Below, piece after piece: positions 36,226-43,996 of a DNA stretch of 64,000 nt (the first letter of the stretch is position 1; every line of letters starts with the position of its first letter). The translations under genes were made by a program, and so were the position numbers. Source of the DNA: JANLTX01 sp049840835 (GTDB taxonomy: Bacteria > Armatimonadota > Armatimonadia > Armatimonadales > Armatimonadaceae); contig JASGJG010000020.1 in NCBI GenBank assembly GCA_049840835.1, positions 1-64,000 on the forward strand. The letters are read 5' to 3'. The notes under the pieces are model-generated. The model was given only the letters and a program-made list of their open reading frames with translations, was not told the origin of the DNA and did no database searches.

Positions 36226-36603
36226 ATGGCAAGACGTTCTACTGCAGCGGCAGCGACCGCTGAAACCGAAGTAAAACCGGTTGTACGACGACGACGACGT
36301 CGTACAACGGTCGATCATGCAGCGCAGACATCCATCCTGGTGAGTGCACTGCTTAAGTCTCGTGCTGAGAGTGGTGCCGCCCAGAGTGCAATCATCTCGG
36401 TAATCGAGTGGGCACGTGGTGTTCATGAGGAAGACGCAGCAATGCGCCAGCTTAAGACCCGCCCTCGACGTGCTAAAGCGGAAATTTCCGCCGAACGTGT
36501 CGCAAAATTTGATGTTAACAAGGCCCTGCTAGACGGTGTTCTGGCCGGAACTGTTGGAATCAATGTGGACGACGAAGGTAATATAATCTTCCTGTCCGTC
36601 TGA
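36226..36603 (+). CDS. small arginine-rich protein of unknown function
   Basis: 125 residues. After a short Ala/Thr-rich N terminus there is a run of six arginines (VVRRRRRRTTVDHA, near residues 20-33), then a mostly helical middle (TSILVSALLKSRAES) with Ala/Glu-rich segments and another basic stretch (TRPRRAKAEISAER). The C terminus IFLSV is hydrophobic. The run of Arg codons is embedded in an 11-bp inverted repeat. Basic tails of this kind occur in nucleic-acid-binding proteins, but I recognise no family. It has its own promoter-like upstream region and a good ribosome binding site. Confidence 0.65.
   Translation: MARRSTAAAATAETEVKPVVRRRRRRTTVDHAAQTSILVSALLKSRAESGAAQSAIISVIEWARGVHEEDAAMRQLKTRPRRAKAEISAERVAKFDVNKALLDGVLAGTVGINVDDEGNIIFLSV
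36280..36308 (+). repeat. perfect 11-bp inverted repeat inside the arginine-rich gene
   Basis: GTTGTACGACG and CGTCGTACAAC flank a 7-base spacer of ACG units. It lies about 55 bases after the start codon. In mRNA it would form a strong hairpin. Confidence 0.8.
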
Positions 36604-36616
36604 GTAGCTGTATAGT

Positions 36617-36636
36617 CGGGCTGCTCAAGCAGCCCG
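36617..36636. other. hairpin spanning the plsC stop region
   Basis: CGGGCTGC/GCAGCCCG with a TCAA loop; the plsC stop codon (36625-36627) is in the loop. It lies between two convergent genes. It has no T tract on either side, so I do not call it an intrinsic terminator; it may be a weak barrier or part of a transcript 3' end. Confidence 0.35.
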
Positions 36637-37317
36637 GCGGCTTCCCTCTTTCGGTTTGTTCAAGGGTGATAGTCGCATCCAGCGCCCCGTTTTCCCCTCG
36701 AAAGCATCTCTAGTAGCCGCTATCTGGCGCATGAGTTCCTTAGCCGCCTCATCGCGAGGCATACTTTTAGGGAGCGTGAACGGTTCTCCAATCGACATAG
36801 AGACCTTTGCTCTATGCAAACGCCCCTTGCGATCCAGCAGTTTATTGGTCCCACTCACATAAACAGGCACTACCGGGCAGCCAGTGCGGGTGGCCAGCAT
36901 AGCCGCCCCCTCTTCCGCTTCCTGTAGATCTCCATCGGGGCTGCGTTTCCCTTCGGGGAATATCACAACGCATCGGCCTTCTTTTAGCTGAGAAAGCACT
37001 GCCTTAATAGCCGATGTATCCGCCTCGCCTCGCCGTACGGGAAAACAGTCCACCCCACGTAGTAGCCAGTTCAGTAGCTTGTTCTCAAACAGCTCCGCCT
37101 TGGCCATAAAGCTCACCCGGCGCGGCGAACCATCCCCTATCAAACACGGATCCAAATAAGAAATATGGTTGCTGACCAGCAGGACCGCGCCCTCTTTCGG
37201 CAGGTTCTCCTCACCCTTAACCTCAATCCCTCCACCAAATAGCCAGAACACAAACATGGTGGCGTTGTAGAGAATAGGATAGGTATCCGTTTTTACCGCG
37301 GTAGCCGGGGCGCTCAT
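36625..37317 (-). CDS. plsC: 1-acyl-sn-glycerol-3-phosphate acyltransferase
   Basis: About 230 residues of the PlsC family: acylates lysophosphatidate in phospholipid synthesis. Motif I is NHISYLDP (HxxxxD), motif III is FPEGKRSPDG, and the block GCPVVPVYVSG follows. There is one membrane segment (YNATMFVFWLFGGGI). The ATG at 37317 overlaps the cmk stop (37314-37316) in an ATGA arrangement, which fixes the start against 37332. Last gene of the rpsB operon. Confidence 0.9.
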   Translation of the reverse strand: MSAPATAVKTDTYPILYNATMFVFWLFGGGIEVKGEENLPKEGAVLLVSNHISYLDPCLIGDGSPRRVSFMAKAELFENKLLNWLLRGVDCFPVRRGEADTSAIKAVLSQLKEGRCVVIFPEGKRSPDGDLQEAEEGAAMLATRTGCPVVPVYVSGTNKLLDRKGRLHRAKVSMSIGEPFTLPKSMPRDEAAKELMRQIAATRDAFEGKTGRWMRLSPLNKPKEGSRRAA

Positions 37318-37973
37318 GGGGTTCGTACCCACTCTACCAGTTTTTGTATTAGCTCTGCCGGTGTCAAACCATCGGTAATGACCTCTATAGCTCCTTCCGC
37401 ACGGACCAGCGGGCTCGTTTCCCGCTCAGCATCACGGCGATCCCGCTCAGTCAGGTCTACCAGAACCTCATCCAGAGTCAGATCGCATTCTCCACGGGCC
37501 TTCAGATCTTCCCAGCGACGACGAGCACGCTCCGCGGGGCTAGCAGTGAGGAAAACTTTTTTCTCCGCATCTGGGAAGACCACACTACCAATATCTCTGC
37601 CTTCCATTACGCAGTCCACACGTGCCCCCATTGCACGCTGAAGCGCTACCATGGCGCTTCGCACCTGCGGATGTACAGACACACGAGAGGCAAGAGCTGA
37701 GATATCCGGGGTACGGATAGCCTGGGTGACATCAGCACCATCTAAGGCCACGCTCTGGCCATTTTCCGCAGGTGCAAAGGTAATTTCCAGCCCTTCGGCG
37801 AGTCTTCCCAGAGACTCGGAATCATCGGGCGCAATTCCCCTCTCTCTACTGGCAAGGGCCACACAGCGATACATCGCTCCGGAATCAATGTAAGTAAAGC
37901 CAAGCGCTCCAGCTAGCATACGAGCTATAGTGGACTTCCCTGCCCCTGCAGGACCATCTATAGCGACTTTCAC
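37314..37973 (-). CDS. cmk: cytidylate kinase
   Basis: 219 residues. P-loop DGPAGAGKSTIARML at the start, DSGAMYRCVALA, MEGRDIGSVVFP and KVFLTASPAERARRRWED. Phosphorylates CMP and dCMP. Overlaps aroA by four bases (37970-37973) and plsC by four. Confidence 0.95.
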   Translation of the reverse strand: MKVAIDGPAGAGKSTIARMLAGALGFTYIDSGAMYRCVALASRERGIAPDDSESLGRLAEGLEITFAPAENGQSVALDGADVTQAIRTPDISALASRVSVHPQVRSAMVALQRAMGARVDCVMEGRDIGSVVFPDAEKKVFLTASPAERARRRWEDLKARGECDLTLDEVLVDLTERDRRDAERETSPLVRAEGAIEVITDGLTPAELIQKLVEWVRTP

Positions 37974-39256
37974 CCGCAGAGCGCCTCCAGGCGCTCAAAA
38001 TAGTCTGGGAAGGTCTTGTTCACACACTCCGGGTCGGCAATGGTGACTCCAGGGTGCTTCAGGCCAATGAGTGAGAACGCCATGGCCATTCTATGGTCAT
38101 CGTAGGTATGCACAATGGCAGGCGTGATTCGCTCTGCAGGCCAGATAGTGAGCCCATCTTCCCGCTCTTCTACCTTTACGCCGAGCCGGGTTAATTCGCA
38201 GACCGTAGCGCTGATACGATCCGTTTCCTTGTGTCTAATATGGGCTACGTTTTCAATAACCGTTGGGCTATCTGCAAAGATGGCAACAGCAGCCAGGGTC
38301 ATTACAGTATCGGAGATAGCGTTCATATCCACGGTGATGCCATGCAGTGTATCCGTGCCAACAACCTCTATGTACTCATCCGTTTTCGTTACGGTGCACC
38401 CCATTTGCGCCAGTATATCTACAAACGCCGCATCTCCCTGGAGTGAGTTCTTTCCAAGGCCAGGAATACGGACTTTGCCATTGATAATGGCTGCAGCGGC
38501 GAAGAAATAGGACGCCGAGGAAGCATCCGGCTCTATGGGGTAGATAGTATCCGCCTTTGGTGGGATTGAGGTACCTGGTACCACCCGGTACTTCAGTCCA
38601 TCCTCGCTGACCTCTATGGTGCCGCCGAAATGGCGGACCATTTCTACAGTGATGTGCACGTAGGGCGCGGATAGGAAGGGACCATCTATGGTGACTTCGA
38701 CCGGGGCCAGGGCGTGAGGGGCGGCGAGCAGCAGGCCGGAGAGGAACTGGCTAGAGGCATCTGCCCGGATGGCTGTTGAGCCGCCGGACAAGCCGCTTGA
38801 GTGAATAGTGAGAGGGGGGCAGCCAGTGGGGCAGTCTACAGAGACTCCCAGGCCGCGTAGCGCGTCTACTAAATCGCCTATGGGGCGTTGCCGCATGCGG
38901 GGCACGCCATCCACGGTGTAACTGCCATGACCGAGAGCGACCATGGGGGCGATAAAGCGAGCGGTGGTGCCGGAGTTACCCACGAATAGCTCGGCTTGAG
39001 TGGCGGGAATACGCCCACCCTGGCCGTGAACAGTAATTGTCGGGGCTGTTTCATCGGCTTCTACGGTGAAGCCGAGAGCGGTCAGGCAGTCACGCATACG
39101 CGCGGTATCGTCGGAGAATAAGGCCCCGGTGAGAGTCACGGGGCCATTGGAAAGCGCTGCCAGCACCAGAGCACGGTTGGTGATGGACTTGGAGCCAGGA
39201 ACAGTCGCAATACCCTCTATAGGGCGCGCTACGGGCCGGACAAGATATCCGGCCAT
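37970..39256 (-). CDS. aroA: 3-phosphoshikimate 1-carboxyvinyltransferase (EPSP synthase)
   Basis: 428 residues. GSKSITNRALVLAALSNGPV (substrate loop), GNSGTTARFIAPMVALG, MRQRPIGDLVDALRG, DASSASYFFAAAAI and DHRMAMAFSLIGL. Catalyses the sixth step of the shikimate pathway. In this genome it lies in the ribosomal operon between frr and cmk; aroA-cmk adjacency is known elsewhere, but the position after frr is notable. Confidence 0.95.
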   Translation of the reverse strand: MAGYLVRPVARPIEGIATVPGSKSITNRALVLAALSNGPVTLTGALFSDDTARMRDCLTALGFTVEADETAPTITVHGQGGRIPATQAELFVGNSGTTARFIAPMVALGHGSYTVDGVPRMRQRPIGDLVDALRGLGVSVDCPTGCPPLTIHSSGLSGGSTAIRADASSQFLSGLLLAAPHALAPVEVTIDGPFLSAPYVHITVEMVRHFGGTIEVSEDGLKYRVVPGTSIPPKADTIYPIEPDASSASYFFAAAAIINGKVRIPGLGKNSLQGDAAFVDILAQMGCTVTKTDEYIEVVGTDTLHGITVDMNAISDTVMTLAAVAIFADSPTVIENVAHIRHKETDRISATVCELTRLGVKVEEREDGLTIWPAERITPAIVHTYDDHRMAMAFSLIGLKHPGVTIADPECVNKTFPDYFERLEALCG

Positions 39257-39807
39257 TAGTTCTCCAGAAGTTCCTCTTCTTTGCCCTTTTCCAGGGTATC
39301 CAGCTCGGCCACGTACTTATCTAAGAGCTTCTGTACGTCTTTTTCCGCACGCTTGGCTTCGTCTTCGGTGACTTCTTCGTCTTTCTTCAAAGACTCGTTC
39401 GCATCACGGCGGATATTACGCAGAGCCACACGTCCGGCTTCCGACTTCTGGCGGAGCTGCTTGACCATGTCTTTGCGGCGCTCCTCGGTCAGCGGCGGGA
39501 TGTTCAGGCGGATACGAATCCCATCGTTGTTCGGGGCCAGACCCAGCGATGAGTTCATAATCGCTTTCTCGATAGCCTGGAGCGCAGCACGGTCCCAGGG
39601 CTCGATAATCAGCACGCGCGCTTCAGGGATATTGATCGTGCCCAGCTGGTTCACTGGCATTACCTGCCCGTAATAGTCCACTTTGAGCGTGTCTAAGAGC
39701 GCCGGGTTAGCCCGACCTGTGCGCAGGGTCTGAAAGTCGGTATTGGCCGAGTCGATGGACTTCTTCATCCGGCTCTCGGCATCGGCTAAAATCGAGGAAA
39801 CGCTCAC
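39256..39807 (-). CDS. frr: ribosome recycling factor
   Basis: 183 residues with the canonical RRF pattern: RTGRANPALLDTLKVDYYG, PEARVLIIEPWD, RIRLNIPPLTEERRK and VALRNIRRDANE. Splits post-termination ribosomes with EF-G. Overlaps pyrH by four bases. Confidence 0.97.
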   Translation of the reverse strand: MSVSSILADAESRMKKSIDSANTDFQTLRTGRANPALLDTLKVDYYGQVMPVNQLGTINIPEARVLIIEPWDRAALQAIEKAIMNSSLGLAPNNDGIRIRLNIPPLTEERRKDMVKQLRQKSEAGRVALRNIRRDANESLKKDEEVTEDEAKRAEKDVQKLLDKYVAELDTLEKGKEEELLEN

Positions 39808-40532
39808 TGATTCACTCTCCCGACATAGGTTCCGATCTCTTCGCCCGACACGGCGCGCCCGATATTCCCCGGCACGTTCATGTCGAACACCAGAATCGGC
39901 AGGTTGTTATCCATGCACATGGTGAGGGCGGTAAGGTCCATCACCCGCAGTTTTTTCTCCAGCGCTTCATCATAGCTTACAAACGTATACGGTTTGGCAT
40001 CGCTATGCTGGCGCGGGTCTTTATCATACACCGCATCGGTACCGTTCTTGGCCATCAGGACCGCATCTGCACCGATTTCCAGAGCGCGCAGGGCGCTGGC
40101 AGTATCGGTGGTCACGTAGGGGTTACCCGTTCCCGCGGCCAGAATGACAATGCGCTTTTTCTCCAGATGCCGAATGGCGCGGCGGCGAATGAACGGCTCA
40201 GCGACTTGAGTGATTGCCAGAGCGGTCTGCAGGCGGGTCTCCGCGCCCGCTTTCTCTATGGCATCCTGCAGCGCCAGGCCATTGATCACAGTGGCGAGCA
40301 TACCGGCATAGTCTGCCGTGGCTCGCTCCATGCCTCGCCCGGAAGCGACCGCACCGCGGAGGATATTCCCCCCACCGACCACGATCGCCACTTCGGTCCC
40401 GGCCTCCACCACATCGACGATTTCTTTCGCGATTCCCGCTATCGTCTCCGGGTGAATGCCGTAGCCCTGCTCTCCGGCGAAAGCCTCGCCGGAGAGCTTG
40501 AGCAATACGCGTTTGAACCGCTCGCGGCTCAC
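39804..40532 (-). CDS. pyrH: UMP kinase
   Basis: 242 residues. KLSGEAFAGEQGYGI at the N terminus, AIVVGGGNILRGAV, AAGTGNPYVTTDTASALRA and VFDMNVPGNIGRAVSGEEIG. Phosphorylates UMP; the bacterial hexameric family is allosterically controlled by UTP and GTP. Overlaps tsf by four bases. Confidence 0.97.
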   Translation of the reverse strand: MSRERFKRVLLKLSGEAFAGEQGYGIHPETIAGIAKEIVDVVEAGTEVAIVVGGGNILRGAVASGRGMERATADYAGMLATVINGLALQDAIEKAGAETRLQTALAITQVAEPFIRRRAIRHLEKKRIVILAAGTGNPYVTTDTASALRALEIGADAVLMAKNGTDAVYDKDPRQHSDAKPYTFVSYDEALEKKLRVMDLTALTMCMDNNLPILVFDMNVPGNIGRAVSGEEIGTYVGRVNQ

Positions 40533-41383
40533 GCGTCACCCTTCGGAGCGTTCTCCCCTACCTGGAACACAGCATAGCGATTGATGCTAGACTTGCCCTC
40601 AGAGAGAAGCTGCGAGACAGTCTTCTTGTCATCGCGTACATACGCCTGGTTCAGCAGCACGATCTCACCCAGGAACTTGCGAACACGGCCCTGAACCGCG
40701 CTGTTGATAGCGGCCTCAGGCTTGCCCTGCAGTTTCGGGTCGTTCGCGGTCTGCTCGTGGATAATCGCGGTCTCCTTGGCGAGTAGCTCAGGAGAGACTT
40801 CGGCCTCTGACAGAGCCTTTGGGCGGGCAAAGCTGATGTGCTGCGCAATCTCGCGGCCCAGCTCGGCATCGCCGACGATCTCTACCAGAACGCCAATCTT
40901 GCCACCATCGGTCTGCGGGCCACTGGTGTTGTGCACGTAGCTTACTAGCTGCGCGCCCTCACCGGCCACGAACTTCTGCAAGCGGGAGAAGACGACCTTC
41001 TCACCAATCTTGCGAACCGCTTCCTCGTAGTAGGCCTTCAGACCAGGATCGGCCAGAACCTCATCAGGGGTAGCAGCAGAGCTGGTCGCGGCCTTCTCAG
41101 CCAGCAGACGACCAAGCGCCTTGAAGTCATCATTGCGGGCCACGAAGTCGGTCTCAGAGTTCAACTCAATCAGAGCGCCCTCTTTGCCACCATCGGCGAT
41201 GTAGGCAAGAATAAGACCTTCACCTGCCACACGGTCGCCACGGTCCTTCACGCCCTTGGCGCGGAGCAGCTCGACCGCCGCTTCCAGATCGCCATCGGTC
41301 TCGGTGAGCGCCTTCTTACACTCCATCATCCCCAGCCCGGTACGCTCTCGGAGCTGGCCGACCATTGCCGCTGTCACAGCCAT
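40529..41383 (-). CDS. tsf: elongation factor Ts
   Basis: 284 residues. RTGLGMMECKKALTETDGD (N-terminal UBA-like domain), LNSETDFVARNDDFK and a core with HISFARPKALSEAEV. Guanine nucleotide exchange factor for EF-Tu. Separated from rpsB by 121 bases that carry a hairpin. Confidence 0.97.
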   Translation of the reverse strand: MAVTAAMVGQLRERTGLGMMECKKALTETDGDLEAAVELLRAKGVKDRGDRVAGEGLILAYIADGGKEGALIELNSETDFVARNDDFKALGRLLAEKAATSSAATPDEVLADPGLKAYYEEAVRKIGEKVVFSRLQKFVAGEGAQLVSYVHNTSGPQTDGGKIGVLVEIVGDAELGREIAQHISFARPKALSEAEVSPELLAKETAIIHEQTANDPKLQGKPEAAINSAVQGRVRKFLGEIVLLNQAYVRDDKKTVSQLLSEGKSSINRYAVFQVGENAPKGDA

Positions 41384-41443
41384 CTTTTGTACAGTTCCTT
41401 TCGTGCGCGCTTAAGCAGAAACGCGCCAAACCCTATCGCAAAG

Positions 41444-41481
41444 CCGCCCGCCCTGCGCTAAAGACGCACAGGGACGGGCGG
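41444..41481 (-). promoter_or_regulatory. rpsB-tsf intercistronic hairpin
   Basis: CCGCCCG/CGGGCGG outer arms with an inner, partly mismatched CCCTGCG/CGCACAGGG stem and a loop near 41458-41464. On the minus strand it is followed by CTTTGCG, so it is not a standard terminator. It may attenuate or process the transcript, lowering tsf relative to rpsB. Confidence 0.35.
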
Positions 41482-41504
41482 ACGGTTTTTAAGAAACGCT
41501 AAAG

Positions 41505-42458
41505 CTACGCTTCTTCGGGAGCGGGACCGCCCTCGGACTCCTCAGTGGCCTCAGCCGCAGCAGTTTCTTCCTCACCTAGAAACGCAGACGCCACATCAGG
41601 CATCTCGGTGGGCTTCTCGACGGGGCGACCTTCTTCGTCGTAGTCAAACTCGACTCCGGCGGCGGCATCAGCCTCCATCTGGCGGCGGCGGGCATCGGCG
41701 GACGGCGAGATGACCTCACCATCGGCGTTGACGAATTCCTTGGCGACTGCTTCGACGTTCACTTCATCGTCCCACTCATGCTGCTTCACTTCGATGATCG
41801 CATCGGCGATCTTGTTGGTGATCAGCTTGATGGCGCGGATAGCGTCGTCGTTGCCCGGAATGATGTAGTCTACTTCGTCCGGATCGCAGTTGGTGTCCAC
41901 AATCGCCACAATCGGGATACCCAACGAGCGGGCTTCCTTAACAGCGATGTGCTCTTTCTTGAGGTCAACCACGAACAGGGCCGACGGGATGCGGACCATG
42001 TCCTTGATACCGCCCAGGTAGCGCTCCAGCTTGTCGCGCTCTTCGCCCAGCAGTGCGGCTTCCTTCTTGGTCAGCTTCAGGAACGTACCATCGGCTTCCA
42101 TCTCGTTCAGCTCGCGAAGGCGACCAATGCGGGAGCGAATGGTGGTGAAGTTGGTGAGCATACCACCCAGCCAGCGGGTGTTCACGAAGTACTGGCGGGA
42201 GCGAACAGCCGCTTCCTGCACAGCATCGGATGCCTGCTTCTTGGTGCCAACAAAGAGAATGGTTCCACCATCGAGCACGATGCGCTGAATGAAGTTCTGA
42301 GCATCATCGAAGAGCTTCAGGCTCTGGTGCAGGTCGATGATGTAGATACCGTTGCGGCTCCCGTAGATGTAACGCTTCATCTTCGGGTTCCAGCGGCGGG
42401 TCTGATGCCCGAAGTGGACGCCTGCTTCGAGCAGGTCTTTCATGGCGATAGTTGCCAT
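41505..42458 (-). CDS. rpsB: 30S ribosomal protein S2 with acidic C-terminal extension
   Basis: 317 residues, longer than the typical 230-260. MKDLLEAGVHFGHQTRRWNP, KYIYGSRNGIYIIDL-like segments (here KRYIYGSRNGIYIID), LFVVDLKKEHIAVKEA, and GIPIVAIVDTNCDPD are canonical. The extra C-terminal 60 residues (from about residue 258) are acidic (VEFDYDEEGRPVEKP and a Glu-rich end). First gene of the operon; the upstream leader has an attenuator-like hairpin. Confidence 0.96.
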   Translation of the reverse strand: MATIAMKDLLEAGVHFGHQTRRWNPKMKRYIYGSRNGIYIIDLHQSLKLFDDAQNFIQRIVLDGGTILFVGTKKQASDAVQEAAVRSRQYFVNTRWLGGMLTNFTTIRSRIGRLRELNEMEADGTFLKLTKKEAALLGEERDKLERYLGGIKDMVRIPSALFVVDLKKEHIAVKEARSLGIPIVAIVDTNCDPDEVDYIIPGNDDAIRAIKLITNKIADAIIEVKQHEWDDEVNVEAVAKEFVNADGEVISPSADARRRQMEADAAAGVEFDYDEEGRPVEKPTEMPDVASAFLGEEETAAAEATEESEGGPAPEEA

Positions 42459-42548
42459 TGGTTGTACAAACCTTTCCCGGTTTCTCCTCCTCCGGCCAGC
42501 CCGCTCGTTTCAGAGACGGGACCAGGATTTTGGCCAGAGTGCGGCATG

Positions 42549-42572
42549 AAAAAAGCGCGGGTGGGCCGCGCT
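42549..42572 (-). terminator. rho-independent terminator or attenuator in the rpsB leader
   Basis: On the minus strand: AGCGCGG/CCGCGCT stem with a CCCAC loop, followed by six T residues. It lies about 90-115 bases before rpsB, within the expected leader, so it could attenuate the ribosomal operon; alternatively it ends transcription arriving from upstream. Confidence 0.7.
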
Positions 42573-42637
42573 TACTCCGTTGCTACGAAACCTTCGCAGT
42601 CTATCATGTGGACGTAAAAGATGCTACACTACAGCAC

Positions 42638-43030
42638 ATGAAGCGCCTGCTTCCGGCAGCCCCCTATCTTGTGATTCTGCTTCTGAGCGTTTTGCTGCCC
42701 CTGCCAGATGCAAACGGGCGCATGCTCCTGCCTCCCATCTGCGCCTTCAAAAACCTCACCGGTCTCCCATGCCCCGGCTGCGGCCTAACCCGCTCTTTCG
42801 TATGCCTGGGCCACGGACACATTGCCGAAGCCTTCCACTATCATATTCTAGGTCCGGCCCTTTTCCTCGGAATTCTTAGCGCAGCTGTATTGATGCTTAT
42901 CCGTATCAAGCATCCTCACTTTCTGACTAAGTGGCGGCTCGATTTCCCCATACTAATATCTACCGCTGTAGTTTTGCTCTTACTTTGGCCTTTGCGCTTA
43001 ATGGGCTGGCTGCCTCCGCTGCCGGAATAG
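42638..43030 (+). CDS. DUF2752-family membrane protein
   Basis: 130 residues with three membrane spans. DUF2752 signature TGLPCPGCGLTRSF near residues 43-56, including the CxxC pair. Start ATG at 42638 begins MKRLLPAAPYLVILLLSV; the upstream in-frame 42452 reads through the rpsB leader and is rejected. Function unknown. A weak promoter candidate is TTGCTA (42580-42585), 16-base spacer, TATCAT (42602-42607). Confidence 0.8.
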   Translation: MKRLLPAAPYLVILLLSVLLPLPDANGRMLLPPICAFKNLTGLPCPGCGLTRSFVCLGHGHIAEAFHYHILGPALFLGILSAAVLMLIRIKHPHFLTKWRLDFPILISTAVVLLLLWPLRLMGWLPPLPE

Positions 43031-43089
43031 GCGTGAGTCTGTTATCACGGGTTGAAAACCTACGTCTAGATGGCGGCAGCGAAGCTGCA

Positions 43090-43137
43090 TTACATGGTGC
43101 TTCGCACCCGCCGGGCGTCCTTCGGACGTAGAGAAGG
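43090..43137. repeat. hairpin repeat at the 3' end of the metallophosphoesterase gene
   Basis: Contains short palindromes with TTCG-type loops: GTGCTTCGCAC and CGTCCTTCGGACG. The CGTCC..GGACG hairpin is also the third hairpin of the 13.5-kb repeat. It encodes the last residues of the phosphoesterase. Confidence 0.5.
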
Positions 43138-43905
43138 CGTCGAATTAGCCGCCGAGACAAAAACAAGCACACGGCTATCAACATTGCAGTACAAATTCTC
43201 GCTCTCTTCATAGAATGCTTCCGGCCATTGGGTATGCCCGAAACACACTAGCATTCCAGAATGAAGAGTCAGCTCCGAATTCAACTCTCCCCACCCTTTG
43301 TGTCTTTCTGTAGGACCTTCTGGCCCCTGGTGTAGTAGAACCAGGTGCGGCAACTCCAGAAGTACTGCCTGTAGCGCCTCCACAAAAGCCTTGTCTGTTT
43401 TTCGCTGGTTGCGCTCTGGATTGCCTACAATGCCACCCACCCCGCCGGTACGCATACCTGCACACTCGACTATAGCCCCATCCAGAAGAGTAACCGTGGA
43501 GTCTAGAGGCTCTTCAATAAGGTCATGGTTGCCTGCGACTGCCAGTACAGGAACGCGACTCGCTCCGAAGGCATTCAGTACCGACGAAACCTCGCCAGTG
43601 CCACCACGGGCATGCAGATCAGGATAATCATAGAAATCTCCGCAGAGACAATAGAAATCAACCGTGGGGATTGTGCCCCAGGCCACAAGCTTCGCCAACT
43701 CCTCAGCGACTACTTCTCCGAGTAAACGATTGGCTTTAGCGCGCTCCCGCCCCTGCAAATCTGAAGTGACTACAAAGCAGGCACAAGTGTACTCAGACCG
43801 ATAGACAACCATGGTGAATTCCAGTGTTCGCACCACAGGTTTATCCGCACCAGAAGTGCGGTAGGTCAGCGCGTGAATGACTTCGGTATCTACTACAGAC
43901 CACAT
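43090..43905 (-). CDS. metallophosphoesterase
   Basis: About 271 residues of the calcineurin-like fold. CLCGDFYDYPDL (GDxxD), VAGNHDLIEEPL (GNHD), LLHQGPEGPTERHKG (H) and CFGHTQWPEAFYE (GHxxxP-like). ATG at 43905 follows AGGAGAAG. The last 16 codons (TPSLRPKDARRVRSTM) are encoded by a GC-rich hairpin repeat (43090-43137), so the natural end may lie upstream of the repeat. Substrate unknown. Confidence 0.75.
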   Translation of the reverse strand: MWSVVDTEVIHALTYRTSGADKPVVRTLEFTMVVYRSEYTCACFVVTSDLQGRERAKANRLLGEVVAEELAKLVAWGTIPTVDFYCLCGDFYDYPDLHARGGTGEVSSVLNAFGASRVPVLAVAGNHDLIEEPLDSTVTLLDGAIVECAGMRTGGVGGIVGNPERNQRKTDKAFVEALQAVLLELPHLVLLHQGPEGPTERHKGWGELNSELTLHSGMLVCFGHTQWPEAFYEESENLYCNVDSRVLVFVSAANSTPSLRPKDARRVRSTM

Positions 43906-43996
43906 AATCTTCTCCTGCACTCTGTCGCACCACAGGCGATTTCGCTAAGTCAGTCAGTAACTGATACAGCACGCCGGGGCGGTACAATAGGGCGCT

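Noticed and set aside
41444..41481. Terminator between rpsB and tsf
   Set aside because: In the direction of transcription it lacks a T tract, and tsf needs read-through from rpsB.
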